A stretch of DNA of 64,000 nucleotides from Butyrivibrio sp. (GTDB lineage: Bacteria > Bacillota > Clostridia > Lachnospirales > Lachnospiraceae), in NCBI GenBank assembly GCA_023664865.1, contig JAMPEU010000010.1, forward strand, positions 50,094 to 114,093, read 5' to 3'. The notes below the pieces were generated by a model, which worked only from the letters and a program-made list of their open reading frames with translations, had not been told where the DNA came from and ran no database searches. This document shows positions 1-9,260 of the stretch, one piece after another. The first letter of the stretch is position 1. Each line of letters opens with the position of its first letter. The position numbers and the translations under genes are program-made.

Positions 1-794
1 CTTGTAAGTATATCATAATGGAAATCGTAGACTTCTGTTCTGCTGTTAAAGAAAGAAACAAAAGACTTCCAGTCCTCACTTCCATAGGCAGCAAAATCAA
101 TCAACCTGCTAACAAGCATTCCGCATAAAATAACACATATTATGATTCCATATTTCAAAAAGTTCTCTTTTTGAAAAAACTTCTTTTCCTCAGCCCATCT
201 GAATAAACCGGCAATACATATGAAGGGAAATAACAGCAAAAGCATCTCGGTGCGAAGCTGATAAGCGAAAATAACAAGCGTTATTGCAGGGATATTCTTA
301 AATACAAACTCCTTTATCGACAATTCGCTCTTAGTAGTCATAAAAAGAAATATTGCCGCAGCCGCCATCATGGCGCAAGTCAATGTATACTGTATGGCGA
401 TAATATGTGGCAACGTTATCCCCCACACAAACGCAGTAACCAACGCCATACACCCCGCCTTAGCATATCGCTGCTTACACATCTGCAGCAATCGCAAGCC
501 TACCAGATAGACACAGCCCATCTGGCAGATAAACAAAAACAGACCATACCATGGAATATTCCCGCACAGTCTGTAAAGTAAACTTATAAATACTCCCAAA
601 ATATACAGCGTCTGCATGTTATGACCGTCAGGGGTTCCCGAATAAGCCCCTGACATAATGTCTTTCATCATAACATCATCGTTCATATCATAATAAAAAT
701 CAAAGAGCAGACTCAGCAGAATTATATTGACTATTACAGTCAAGCAGGCAATTATACAGTTCTCATATTTCGCCCAAGCTTTTTGAATCTTCAT
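1..794 (-). CDS. Multi-pass membrane protein, GT-C-like (partial, C-terminus off window)
   Basis: An open minus-strand frame starts at an ATG at 794 and runs without a stop past the left edge, giving about 264 residues. It opens with a short basic stretch and a hydrophobic helix, followed by a loop with clustered acidic residues (YDMNDD, then GTPDGHN), then repeated hydrophobic helices. An acidic first outer loop after the first helix is the usual layout of GT-C glycosyltransferases, which use polyprenyl-phosphate sugars outside the membrane; the window has other proteins of this plan (10905, 16683, 30008, 32765). Function is inferred from topology only; the specific family is not certain. 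It lies 32 bases downstream of the sugar aminotransferase and is probably in the same transcript. Confidence 0.7.
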   Translation of the reverse strand, partial: MKIQKAWAKYENCIIACLTVIVNIILLSLLFDFYYDMNDDVMMKDIMSGAYSGTPDGHNMQTLYILGVFISLLYRLCGNIPWYGLFLFICQMGCVYLVGLRLLQMCKQRYAKAGCMALVTAFVWGITLPHIIAIQYTLTCAMMAAAAIFLFMTTKSELSIKEFVFKNIPAITLVIFAYQLRTEMLLLLFPFICIAGLFRWAEEKKFFQKENFLKYGIIICVILCGMLVSRLIDFAAYGSEDWKSFVSFFNSRTEVYDFHYDILT

Positions 795-826
795 GAAGTA
801 TATACCTTCCTGATATCCCCGCCTAA

Positions 827-1954
827 TTAAGCATAGAACAGCTTAATCTGCTCTGTAATATATTCAACCTCGTCCGCCGTCAGCTTATAGAACATAGGCA
901 GACGCAGCAGCCTGTCGCTTTCTGCGGTTGTATATCTATCTTCCCCGTGAAATCTTCCGAATTTAACGCCTGCCGGCGCCGTATGAAGCGGAACATAATG
1001 AAATACTGCCATTATATCCTTTTCCTTAAGGAAAGCGCTCAATCGGCTTCTTTCCTCCAAGTCTTTCGTTTTAATGTAAAACATATGCGCATTATGGCTG
1101 CAATGTTCAGGAATGTATGGAAGTTCTATCCTGCCGCTGTCCGCAAGCGGAGTAAGCAGTTCCTTATACTGATTCCATCTGTCCATACGCGCCTTGGTGA
1201 TTTCGTCGGCGATTTCCAACTGAGCATACAGATAAGCGGCATTCATATCGCTTGGCAGATATGAAGAGCCATAGTTCTGCCAACGGTACTTATCCACCTG
1301 CCCCCTGAAATATTTACTGCGGTCTGTGCCTTTCTCCCTGAATATCTCAGCATTCTCAATATTTTTTTCATCACGGATCAGTAAAGCTCCGCCCTCGCCC
1401 ATACTGAAGTTCTTCGTCTCATGAAAACTGAAACAGCCGAAATCTCCAAATGTTCCAAGCGCTTTGCCTTTATATGACGCCATAATGCCCTGTGCAGCGT
1501 CTTCTACTACCATCAGATTATGTCTGCGGGCAATATCCATAATGGTATCCATCTCGCAGCCTACTCCTGCGTAATGTACAGGCACTATAGCTTTCGTATG
1601 CTCAGTAACAGCATCTTCAATCAGGTTCTCATCGATATTCATGGTATCCGGTCTGACATCCACGAATACAGCTTTCGCTCCGCGCAGTACGAAAGCGTCC
1701 GCTGTGGAGACAAAAGTATATGAAGGCATGATTACCTCATCGCCCTCTTTGATATCAGCAAGCAGCGCCGCCAATTCCGTCGCATGGGTACAGGAAGTCG
1801 TCAGAAGACATTTAGTGGTTCCGGTTTTCTCCTCTATCCATTCACTACACTTTCTTGTAAATGGACCGTCACCGCATATCTTCTGGTTCTCAATGGCTTC
1901 CTTCATGTACTTAAGTTCGTTACCCGTATAGGGGGGTACGTTAAAACTTATCAT
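827..1954 (-). CDS. wecE: dTDP-4-amino-4,6-dideoxygalactose transaminase (DegT/DnrJ/EryC1 family)
   Basis: PLP-dependent sugar aminotransferase of 375 residues, the usual length for WecE/RffA. It should convert dTDP-4-keto-6-deoxyglucose to dTDP-4-amino-4,6-dideoxygalactose (dTDP-Fuc4N) in the cytoplasm. Visible hallmarks are an early GDGPFT segment, the TTSCTHATE cofactor-phosphate region (about 52-60), VEDAAQG (150-156) and the FHETKN motif with the Schiff-base lysine at 181, the same position as in E. coli WecE. The start is supported by an AGGT site four bases upstream, inside the end of glgP. The gap to glgP is 6 bases, so the two are probably co-transcribed. No rmlA/rmlB or N-acetyltransferase partner is in the window; the substrate assignment rests on family resemblance. 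Confidence 0.85.
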   Translation of the reverse strand: MISFNVPPYTGNELKYMKEAIENQKICGDGPFTRKCSEWIEEKTGTTKCLLTTSCTHATELAALLADIKEGDEVIMPSYTFVSTADAFVLRGAKAVFVDVRPDTMNIDENLIEDAVTEHTKAIVPVHYAGVGCEMDTIMDIARRHNLMVVEDAAQGIMASYKGKALGTFGDFGCFSFHETKNFSMGEGGALLIRDEKNIENAEIFREKGTDRSKYFRGQVDKYRWQNYGSSYLPSDMNAAYLYAQLEIADEITKARMDRWNQYKELLTPLADSGRIELPYIPEHCSHNAHMFYIKTKDLEERSRLSAFLKEKDIMAVFHYVPLHTAPAGVKFGRFHGEDRYTTAESDRLLRLPMFYKLTADEVEYITEQIKLFYA

Positions 1955-1960
1955 TTTTAC

Positions 1961-4438
1961 CTACTTTCCACTCTTCTTCGGTATTACCACCTTGTCAAGC
2001 TTCCAAATTTCGTCTACATACTCCTGAATAGTTCTGTCGGACGTAAACTTGCCACAGCACGCCGTATTCAATATGGCGCTCTTCGCCCATGCTTTCTCGT
2101 CCTTATACGCTGCTTCCACTTTCCTTTGCGCCTCGGCATATGCCTTGAAGTCTTTCAGAATAAAGTACATATCCGCCTTTGAAGTACTCTGCGTATTCAA
2201 TAAAGAATTATACAGAGTCCTGAACAGTTCAGGGTCATTCGGTGAGTAAGTGCCGTTAATAAGCTGCATCAGCACTTTCCTTACGTCCGGGTCGTTGTTG
2301 AAAATTTCCATCGGATTATATCCGCCGTTGTTCTCATAATTAATTACTTCATCAGAACTCAATCCGAAGATAAAGGCGTTTTCTTCTCCAACTTCTTCAA
2401 CAATCTCCACATTTGCGCCGTCCATGGTTCCAATTGTAAGCGCACCGTTAAGCATAAACTTCATGTTGCCGGTTCCCGACGCTTCCTTGCTTGCCGTAGA
2501 TATCTGCTCGGATACGTCTGCTGCCGCAAATATAATCTCAGCATTGGACACCCTGTAATTCTCAATAAATACAACTTTTATCTTGCCGTTGATTGCCGCG
2601 TCGTTATTTATCACGTCGGCAACCGAGTTGATAAGCTTGATAGTCAGCTTGGCGTTGCGGTAGCCTGCTGCCGCTTTCGCGCCGAAGATAAAGGTCCTCG
2701 GATAGAAATCCATATCCGGATGCTCTTTTAACTCATTATACAGATACATAACATGCAGTATGTTAAGAAGCTGGCGTTTGTATTCATGCAGCCTCTTAAC
2801 CTGAACATCGAAGATGGAGCGCGGGTCTACTTCAATACCGTTATTCTCTAAGATATATTTTGCCAGACGCACCTTATTCTGATACTTGATATTCATAAAT
2901 TCCTGCTGCGCTTTTTCATCGTCGGCATATACCTTTAACTTGCTGATTTTGGATAAATCGGTAATCCAGTCATTTCCTATATGGTCCGTTACCCAGTTTG
3001 CAAGCAGCGGGTTGGCATGAAGAAGGAAACGCCTCTGGGTAATGCCGTTGGTCTTATTATTGAATTTCTCGGGCATCATCTCATAGAAGTCCCTCAGTTC
3101 CTGATTTTTAAGGATTTCCGTATGTAATCTCGCCACGCCGTTGACCGAATAACCGGCTGCAATGGCAAGATGCGCCATCTTAACCTGTCCGTCATAGATA
3201 ATCGCCATCTTGCGGACTTTCTCCTGATTGCCCGGATAACGCTGTTCTATACGCGCAATAAATCTGCGGTTGATTTCCTCGATAATCTGATATACGCGCG
3301 GAAGGAGTCTGGAGAAAAGTTCAATCGGCCATTTTTCCAAAGCTTCCGACATAATGGTATGGTTGGTATATGCGCAGGTCTTAGTCGTAACTTCCCACGC
3401 CTCATCCCATGTAAGATAATAATCGTCCATCAGGATGCGCATCAATTCCGCTACCGCTACCGTAGGGTGCGTATCGTTCAACTGGAACGTAACCTTCTCA
3501 TGGAACTTCCTTATATCATCATGCTTACGCATATATTTCTCCACAGCTTCCTGAACAGAAGCAGAGATAAAGAAATACTGCTGTTTTAAACGCAGCTCTT
3601 TTCCTGCGTAATGGTTATCGTTAGGATAAAGCACCTCTACGATATTCCTTGCAAGGTTCTCCTGCTCTACTGCTTTATGGTAATCGCCCTTATCGAAGGA
3701 ATCAAGCTGGAAACACTCTACCGGCTCGGCATCCCAGATACGCAGCGTATTAACTATTCCGTTTCCGTATCCTACAATCGGGATATCATAAGGAATCGCA
3801 CGTACCGACTGATAACCTTCCTGCTTAAAGTTATTTCTGCCGTTTTCATCCACATAGACATTGACATATCCGCCGAATTTAACTTCTTTAGCATATTCAG
3901 GCCTGCGAAGTTCAAACGGATTGCCGTCTTTTAACCAGTTGTCCGGCACCTCTACCTGATAACCGTCCCTGATTTCCTGCTTGAACATACCGTAACGATA
4001 TCTTATACCACAGCCATACGCCGCATATCCCAGAGTAGCAAGGGAATCCAGAAAACATGCCGCAAGCCTTCCCAGACCGCCGTTGCCAAGCGCAGCGTCC
4101 GGTTCCTGGTCTTCCACTACGTTGATGTCAATGCCTAATTCATTCAGCGCATCTTTGAATACTTCATACGCCTGCAAGTTAATCATATTATTGCCAAGCG
4201 CACGTCCCATCAAAAATTCCATTGACAGGTAATATACCATCTTGGGATCCTGTTTCTCATATTCCTGCTGGCTTGCAAGCCACTGATCCACAATCGCATC
4301 CTTGACCGCGTATGATACCGCCTGAAAAATCTGCTGGTCTGTTGCTTCCTCAAGAGTCTTACGATAAAGCGTCTTTACATTATATAAAACACTTCTTTTA
4401 AAAAGCTCTGTGTCAAATGTTACTGGTTTCTTCTGCAT
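1961..4438 (-). CDS. glgP: Glycogen/starch phosphorylase (GT35)
   Basis: Cytoplasmic alpha-glucan phosphorylase of 825 residues, full family length, releasing glucose-1-phosphate from glycogen or maltodextrin. The PLP-binding signature EASGTGNMKFMLNGALTIG is intact with the cofactor lysine at 660 (rabbit muscle K680). Other family blocks are MEFLMGRALGN (about 73-83), ALGNGGLGRLAACFLDS (116-132) and the NDTHP loop (321-325). A strong GAGGAGG site lies just upstream of the ATG. It follows ileS by 51 bases with no clear terminator between, so it may be read through from ileS. The muscle regulatory phosphorylation extension is absent, as normal for bacteria. No other glycogen gene is in the window. 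Confidence 0.96.
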   Translation of the reverse strand: MQKKPVTFDTELFKRSVLYNVKTLYRKTLEEATDQQIFQAVSYAVKDAIVDQWLASQQEYEKQDPKMVYYLSMEFLMGRALGNNMINLQAYEVFKDALNELGIDINVVEDQEPDAALGNGGLGRLAACFLDSLATLGYAAYGCGIRYRYGMFKQEIRDGYQVEVPDNWLKDGNPFELRRPEYAKEVKFGGYVNVYVDENGRNNFKQEGYQSVRAIPYDIPIVGYGNGIVNTLRIWDAEPVECFQLDSFDKGDYHKAVEQENLARNIVEVLYPNDNHYAGKELRLKQQYFFISASVQEAVEKYMRKHDDIRKFHEKVTFQLNDTHPTVAVAELMRILMDDYYLTWDEAWEVTTKTCAYTNHTIMSEALEKWPIELFSRLLPRVYQIIEEINRRFIARIEQRYPGNQEKVRKMAIIYDGQVKMAHLAIAAGYSVNGVARLHTEILKNQELRDFYEMMPEKFNNKTNGITQRRFLLHANPLLANWVTDHIGNDWITDLSKISKLKVYADDEKAQQEFMNIKYQNKVRLAKYILENNGIEVDPRSIFDVQVKRLHEYKRQLLNILHVMYLYNELKEHPDMDFYPRTFIFGAKAAAGYRNAKLTIKLINSVADVINNDAAINGKIKVVFIENYRVSNAEIIFAAADVSEQISTASKEASGTGNMKFMLNGALTIGTMDGANVEIVEEVGEENAFIFGLSSDEVINYENNGGYNPMEIFNNDPDVRKVLMQLINGTYSPNDPELFRTLYNSLLNTQSTSKADMYFILKDFKAYAEAQRKVEAAYKDEKAWAKSAILNTACCGKFTSDRTIQEYVDEIWKLDKVVIPKKSGK

Positions 4439-4489
4439 TTAGCTACCTCCTCATGCTGACTTTTTATAGTTATTATTATATTACTCTGT

Positions 4490-7400
4490 TTATTGTTTTT
4501 CAATCCCGATAATAACCTTTTCTCCATTGACGTTCCATTCTTTGGATACCGCAAGCTGCTCATTGTCCGTAATGCCCTGTGCCAGAACCTTGCTTGATAT
4601 TACGGTTTCATTTTTATGCACTATCTTGGATATCTTCTCATTACCGCAGATTGATACCTTAATGTGATCCATTACCTCAAAGTCCGCATCCTTACGCATG
4701 GTCTGGATTTTGCTTATCACCTCATATACAAAGCCTTCCTCAATAAGCTCGTCAGTCAGTTTAGTATCCAGTACGACAGTAACAGTGTTGTCAGCCTCCG
4801 ATACATAGCCTTCTTTCTGCGCCATCTCAATGAGCAAATCTTCTTTAGCCAGGGAAATCTCCACTCCATCCACTTCAAACTTAAGCGCGCCTTTATCATT
4901 CAGCTCATCCATCGCCAAATTGCCGTCCACACTGCTTAAATGTTTCTGGATGCCGCCAAGCTGCTTGCCGTATTTAGGCCCTACCGTGCGAAGCTGCGGC
5001 TTGAAACTATAGCTTGTAAATTCCCGCACATCGTCGGTAAAGACAATCTGCTTCACGTTCAATTCGTCTTTTATGATATCCTGATAAAATTCGCTTAATG
5101 TATTCTGCGCTTTGACAAGCATGGTGCCGATTGGCTGGCGGTTCTTAATATTAGCGGCGTTACGCGCTGCGCGCCCCATCACGACAATCTTCAAGACCTC
5201 TTCCATATCTTCTTCCAGCTTTGCGTCAATCATCTTCTCATCCGCAGCAGGGAAATCACACAAATGAATACTCTCCGGAGCATCTTTGTCAATGCTTCTT
5301 ACCAAATTCTGATATATTTCCTCTGTCATAAAAGGAACCATGGGCGCAGCAGCTTTGCATATATTAACAAGCGCCGTATATAAAGTCATATAAGCGTTAA
5401 TCTTATCCTGCTCCATGCCCTTAGCCCAGAAACGCTCGCGGCTTCTCCTGACATACCAGTTGCTCATTTCATCGACGAAATTATCCAGCACGCGTGCCGC
5501 CTCCGGAATCTTATATTCGTTCAGATTGGCGTCTACTTCCTTGACCGCCGTATTCAGCTTGGATAAAAGCCACTTATCCATGACGGGGAGTTTATCATAG
5601 TCCAGCGAATACTTCGTCGCGTCAAAATTATCAATATTCGCATACAATATGAAAAAGGCATAGGTATTCCATAATGTGCCTAAGAACTTGCGCTGTCCTT
5701 CCTGCACCGCCTTGCCGTGGAACCTGTTCGGCAGCCACGGTGCGGAATTGATATAGAAATACCAGCGGATTGCGTCTGCGCCGTAAGTCTCAAGAGCCTC
5801 AAACGGATCTACGGCGTTGCCTTTGGACTTGGACATCTTCTGACCGTTTTCGTCCTGTACATGTCCAAGCACAATTACATTTTCAAAGGGAGCCTTATTA
5901 AACAGCAGGGTTGATTCCGCCATCAGGGAATAGAACCATCCGCGCGTCTGGTCCACAGCTTCCGAGATAAACTGCGCTGGGAACTGCTTTTCAAATAAAT
6001 CCTTATTTTCAAACGGATAATGATGCTGTGCAAAAGGCATCGCTCCCGAATCAAACCAGCAGTCTATAACCTCCGGCACACGTTTCATAGTCTTGCCGCA
6101 GTCAGGGCATTTAATCGTAATCTCATCTATATAAGGTCTATGCAGTTCCACCGTCTTAGCCGCTGGATTGCCGCTCATCTTCTCAAGCTCTTCGCGTGAA
6201 CCGATTGACTCCATATGTCCGCATGACTCGCACTCCCAGACATTAAGCGGCGTTCCCCAATAACGGTTGCGGGAAATGCCCCAATCCTGAATATTTTCCA
6301 GCCAGTTTCCGAAACGTCCCTCGCCGATGGGCTCCGGAATCCAGTTGACAGTCTTATTATTGCGCACTAAATCATCACGCACCGCGGTCATTTTAATAAA
6401 CCACGACTCTCTCGCATAATAAATAAGCGGGGTATCGCATCTCCAGCAGAATGGATAATCATGCTCAAATTTGGGCGCGTCAAACAATTTTCCTTCTTTA
6501 TCCAAATCCTTCAGAATTTCGGGATCGGCTTTCTTTACAAACATTCCGGCATAAGCAGTCTCCTGCGTCATTTCACCTTTGCCGTTTACAAACTGCACAA
6601 AAGGCAGGTCGTATTTGCGCCCTACCTGCGCATCGTCTTCACCGAATGCAGGCGCTATATGGACGATGCCTGTACCGTCCGTCATGGTAACATAGGTGTC
6701 GCAGGTTATAAAATGCCCCTTCTTATGCTGTTTTGCCGCCGCTTCTCCTGCACAGGCAAACAAAGGCTCGTATTCTTTATATTCCAAATCCGTTCCCACA
6801 TAAGTTTCCAGTATTTCATACGCCGGCTTTCCTTCCTCCGCCAGCTTGCCAAGCACGTTATCAAGAAGAGCCTGCGCCATATAATAAGTATAGCCGTCAG
6901 CCGCTTTTACTTTTACATATGTCTCATTCGGATTCACGCACAACGCTACGTTAGAAGGCAGCGTCCACGGTGTCGTGGTCCATGCGAGGAAATATGCGTC
7001 TTCCCCTACCGCCTTAAAGCGTACCACGGCGGAGCGTTCTTTTACCGCCTTATAGCCCTGAGCCACCTCATGCGATGAAAGCGGAGTCCCGCAGCGCGGA
7101 CAATACGGCACTATTTTAAATCCTTTATATAATAAGCCCTTATTCCAAATCTCTTTTAACGCCCACCATTCGGATTCTATAAAATCGTCATGGTAAGTGA
7201 CATATGGGTCGTCCATGTCAGCCCAGAAACCAACCGTTCCGGAGAAGTCTTCCCACATGCCCTTATATTTCCAGACCGATTCCTTACATTTACTGATAAA
7301 TGGATCCAGTCCATATTCTTCTATCTGCTCTTTTCCGTCCAGTCCCAGCAGTTTCTCAACTTCCAATTCTACCGGGAGTCCATGCGTATCCCAGCCTGCC

Positions 7401-7645
7401 TTTCTAGGCACCATATAGCCCTTCATAGTGCGGTATCTTGGAATCATATCTTTTATTACACGGGTAAGCACATGCCCTATATGCGGCTGTCCGTTCGCCG
7501 TCGGCGGTCCGTCATAAAAAGTATAAGTTTCTCCTTCTTTACGGGAGTCGATGCTCTTCTGAAAGATATCGTTCTCTTTCCAAAACTGACAAACTTCTTT
7601 TTCCCTGTCTACAAAATTTAAGCTGGCGTCAACTTTTTGATACAT
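4490..7645 (-). CDS. ileS: Isoleucyl-tRNA synthetase, eukaryotic-like type 2
   Basis: Class I aminoacyl-tRNA synthetase of 1051 residues charging tRNA-Ile. The HIGH signature is at 55-58 (within FYDGPPTANGQPHIGHVL) and KMSKS at 603-607. Cys pairs CPRCG (182-186), CWRCD (400-404), CESCG (472-476) and CPDCG (513-517) look like zinc-binding knuckles in the insertion and editing region. The FYDGPP context, the greater length, and the ending with an EEGFVYEVISKIQTMRKDADF-type segment instead of the C-terminal zinc finger of E. coli-type IleRS place it in the eukaryotic-like IleRS2 group, known for low mupirocin sensitivity. The 125-base upstream gap is too short for a T-box leader and I see no TGGNACC antiterminator box. 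Confidence 0.96.
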   Translation of the reverse strand: MYQKVDASLNFVDREKEVCQFWKENDIFQKSIDSRKEGETYTFYDGPPTANGQPHIGHVLTRVIKDMIPRYRTMKGYMVPRKAGWDTHGLPVELEVEKLLGLDGKEQIEEYGLDPFISKCKESVWKYKGMWEDFSGTVGFWADMDDPYVTYHDDFIESEWWALKEIWNKGLLYKGFKIVPYCPRCGTPLSSHEVAQGYKAVKERSAVVRFKAVGEDAYFLAWTTTPWTLPSNVALCVNPNETYVKVKAADGYTYYMAQALLDNVLGKLAEEGKPAYEILETYVGTDLEYKEYEPLFACAGEAAAKQHKKGHFITCDTYVTMTDGTGIVHIAPAFGEDDAQVGRKYDLPFVQFVNGKGEMTQETAYAGMFVKKADPEILKDLDKEGKLFDAPKFEHDYPFCWRCDTPLIYYARESWFIKMTAVRDDLVRNNKTVNWIPEPIGEGRFGNWLENIQDWGISRNRYWGTPLNVWECESCGHMESIGSREELEKMSGNPAAKTVELHRPYIDEITIKCPDCGKTMKRVPEVIDCWFDSGAMPFAQHHYPFENKDLFEKQFPAQFISEAVDQTRGWFYSLMAESTLLFNKAPFENVIVLGHVQDENGQKMSKSKGNAVDPFEALETYGADAIRWYFYINSAPWLPNRFHGKAVQEGQRKFLGTLWNTYAFFILYANIDNFDATKYSLDYDKLPVMDKWLLSKLNTAVKEVDANLNEYKIPEAARVLDNFVDEMSNWYVRRSRERFWAKGMEQDKINAYMTLYTALVNICKAAAPMVPFMTEEIYQNLVRSIDKDAPESIHLCDFPAADEKMIDAKLEEDMEEVLKIVVMGRAARNAANIKNRQPIGTMLVKAQNTLSEFYQDIIKDELNVKQIVFTDDVREFTSYSFKPQLRTVGPKYGKQLGGIQKHLSSVDGNLAMDELNDKGALKFEVDGVEISLAKEDLLIEMAQKEGYVSEADNTVTVVLDTKLTDELIEEGFVYEVISKIQTMRKDADFEVMDHIKVSICGNEKISKIVHKNETVISSKVLAQGITDNEQLAVSKEWNVNGEKVIIGIEKQ

Positions 7646-7724
7646 AATAATCCTCCATTCCTGCTCAACCTACGAATATTGCCAAACCAGATACTGTCTT
7701 CTTCAACATCTTTGCTCTTCGCAT

Positions 7725-7733
7725 ATTATACCA
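7725..7733 (-). promoter_or_regulatory. Extended -10 promoter element upstream of ileS
   Basis: On the minus strand TGGTATAAT (TGn plus a consensus -10) ends about 80 bases before the ileS start. No good -35 lies at 16-18 bases; the TTGACA at 7759-7764 is 28 bases away. The TGn extension can replace a -35, so this is a plausible sigma-A start site for ileS-glgP-wecE. Inferred from motif only. Confidence 0.5.
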
Positions 7734-7770
7734 TATTGTAATATTATGAAAATAGGATTGTCAAGGCGGA

Positions 7771-8241
7771 TTATTCCTTATTTTTGCCCTTTAATAAATT
7801 AATAGCAGCCACACATACAGCTATAATCAGTATCGGAATCAATATTTCCCATATTTCAGACTTGTTCCTTTGCTCTTCTGCCTGCTGCACTTCATCATAA
7901 ATCCTATGATTATCGTTCATACTCTGTTCAAATTCCTGATTAATTAAATCCTGGTCTCCCAGAGTTTTCAGATAGCCAATCTGAATATAACCCGTATGCT
8001 CTCCGGCAGAAATCCTGCACCAATTATTTTCCGCATTTTCTGTTGTAAATACTACCGTTCCCGCCTCTAGGGCTGTCACTATATCAGATTCCTCTGACGC
8101 TTCTTCATGCAAATCTGCCGGCGCATTTGTTTCGAATATCATATTTGATTTTATCTCATCCAAATTCGCAGCACATACCGGAAACTGCATGATAAGCAGC
8201 ATAATTATTCCTACTACGGACATAGTTAATAATTTTCTCAT
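7771..8241 (-). CDS. Secreted or membrane-anchored SH3-domain protein
   Basis: A 156-residue exported protein. Residues 1-24 are a signal peptide (MRKLL, hydrophobic core, AA end). Residues about 33-95 have the pattern of a bacterial SH3 domain (LHEEASEESDIVTALEAGTV, then WCRI and GYIQIGYL), which usually binds peptidoglycan or cell-surface ligands. Then come a charged, Glu/Gln-rich, probably coiled segment (about 98-128), a hydrophobic helix (about 131-149) and a KGKNKE tail. It therefore looks tethered to the membrane by its C-terminus with the SH3 domain outside. An AGGAG site precedes the ATG. A hairpin separates it from the upstream gene. Exact role unknown. Confidence 0.75.
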   Translation of the reverse strand: MRKLLTMSVVGIIMLLIMQFPVCAANLDEIKSNMIFETNAPADLHEEASEESDIVTALEAGTVVFTTENAENNWCRISAGEHTGYIQIGYLKTLGDQDLINQEFEQSMNDNHRIYDEVQQAEEQRNKSEIWEILIPILIIAVCVAAINLLKGKNKE

Positions 8242-8278
8242 CTATTCTTTCTCCTGTTATGAAATTTTAACAAACTAA

Positions 8279-8299
8279 GGGAATGCCAAAGGCATTCCC
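8279..8299 (-). terminator. Perfect 9-bp hairpin downstream of the secreted-protein gene
   Basis: GGGAATGCC and GGCATTCCC form a perfect 9-bp stem around a 3-base loop, 71 bases after the stop of the 8371-9036 gene. On the minus strand it is followed by a T-rich but interrupted stretch (TTAGTTTGTT). It could terminate that gene, act as an attenuator, or stabilise the 3' end of the mRNA. Confidence 0.6.
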
Positions 8300-8370
8300 C
8301 ATAGTCGCTTAATTATATAAATTAATTTTTTCTAAATCAAACAACCTCAATTTGATTGTATGCCAAGCAA

Positions 8371-9036
8371 TTACTTAGCAACGATTGCATAAGCTCCAAG
8401 TCCTACATTAACTGCAAACGTAACTGTATCCGGATTAGTATCCAAATCTTCAAGAACCGTTATTACGCCACCTTCCTGAACACAGATTACATAGTATGTC
8501 AGCGACGGGTCAGCATTTTTAGGAAGTCCTGTCATAAGTGCAACACTTCCATTTTCCAATTCAACCCATTTGCCGCTCTCTTTAGCTCCAAGTTCAACCT
8601 GAATACATGCAACAACGTCAGTTTCCAAAGCTTCTGCCGCCGCATTAATGCTTGCCATTGCGTTTACGCTCTTCTTCGTATCTACATCATAAACAAAGAT
8701 TGTAGGTTTCTGGCCTTCAGTTAAGCCAAGAGATGCCGTTATCTCTTCAGCAGATGTCGTAACTGCCGCACCCTGCACTGTCGCAACATCATATATTCCT
8801 GAAACAGATGTTTTTACTGATGTGCCAGCTACATTTATACTAGCATTCGCTCCTTTAGTTACACTTGCAATATGCAACATTGCAGGCGACTCACTAGTTA
8901 CAGAGCTTGATGTTGTACTTGTACTATTACCAGACACATCATTGTCAGATACGGCACACACCATTAATGTAGCTGACATAAGCATTGTTGTTGCAACGGT
9001 TGCTGCCATGATTTTTTTCATTCTTTTTAAATTCAT
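8371..9036 (-). CDS. Secreted protein of unknown function
   Basis: A 221-residue exported protein with a clear signal peptide (basic MNLKRMKK, hydrophobic core, cleavage near residue 28 after VCA). A short Ser/Thr-rich linker follows (about 33-51), then an alternating small-residue/beta-strand region (about 52-135, SVTKGANASINVAGTSV style) and a C-terminal segment with VTFAVNVGLGAYAIVAK, which has the look of a beta-sandwich end. No cysteines remain after the signal except two in the mature chain (VVACIQV, YVICVQ). It has a strong AGGAGGAG site, its own upstream region (9037-9260, shared divergently with the DegV gene) and a downstream hairpin, so it is probably monocistronic. I do not recognise the family. 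Confidence 0.7.
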   Translation of the reverse strand: MNLKRMKKIMAATVATTMLMSATLMVCAVSDNDVSGNSTSTTSSSVTSESPAMLHIASVTKGANASINVAGTSVKTSVSGIYDVATVQGAAVTTSAEEITASLGLTEGQKPTIFVYDVDTKKSVNAMASINAAAEALETDVVACIQVELGAKESGKWVELENGSVALMTGLPKNADPSLTYYVICVQEGGVITVLEDLDTNPDTVTFAVNVGLGAYAIVAK

Positions 9037-9260
9037 TTTACTTCTCCTCCTATATAATTATTATAGCTTTTGATGATGAAGATATTTTAATACACCTTTA
9101 TACGGATTGCAACTATTTTTTTAGTTTTTATACACAATGTAAGTATTTTCCATTTTAGATGTATCTATTTTTTTATTTAACTTAAAATAAAACACTTTTA
9201 TATTTCTCCAACTGGGTGTAAAATAAATATAAAATATAATTATATGAAAAGGAAAACAAT

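Noticed and set aside
7759-7764. TTGACA upstream of ileS as a -35 box
   Set aside because: It is 28 bases from the TATAAT, too far for one promoter; the extended -10 explains the site better.
7646-7770. T-box leader for ileS
   Set aside because: Only 125 bases are available and no TGGNACC antiterminator or specifier-type stem was found.
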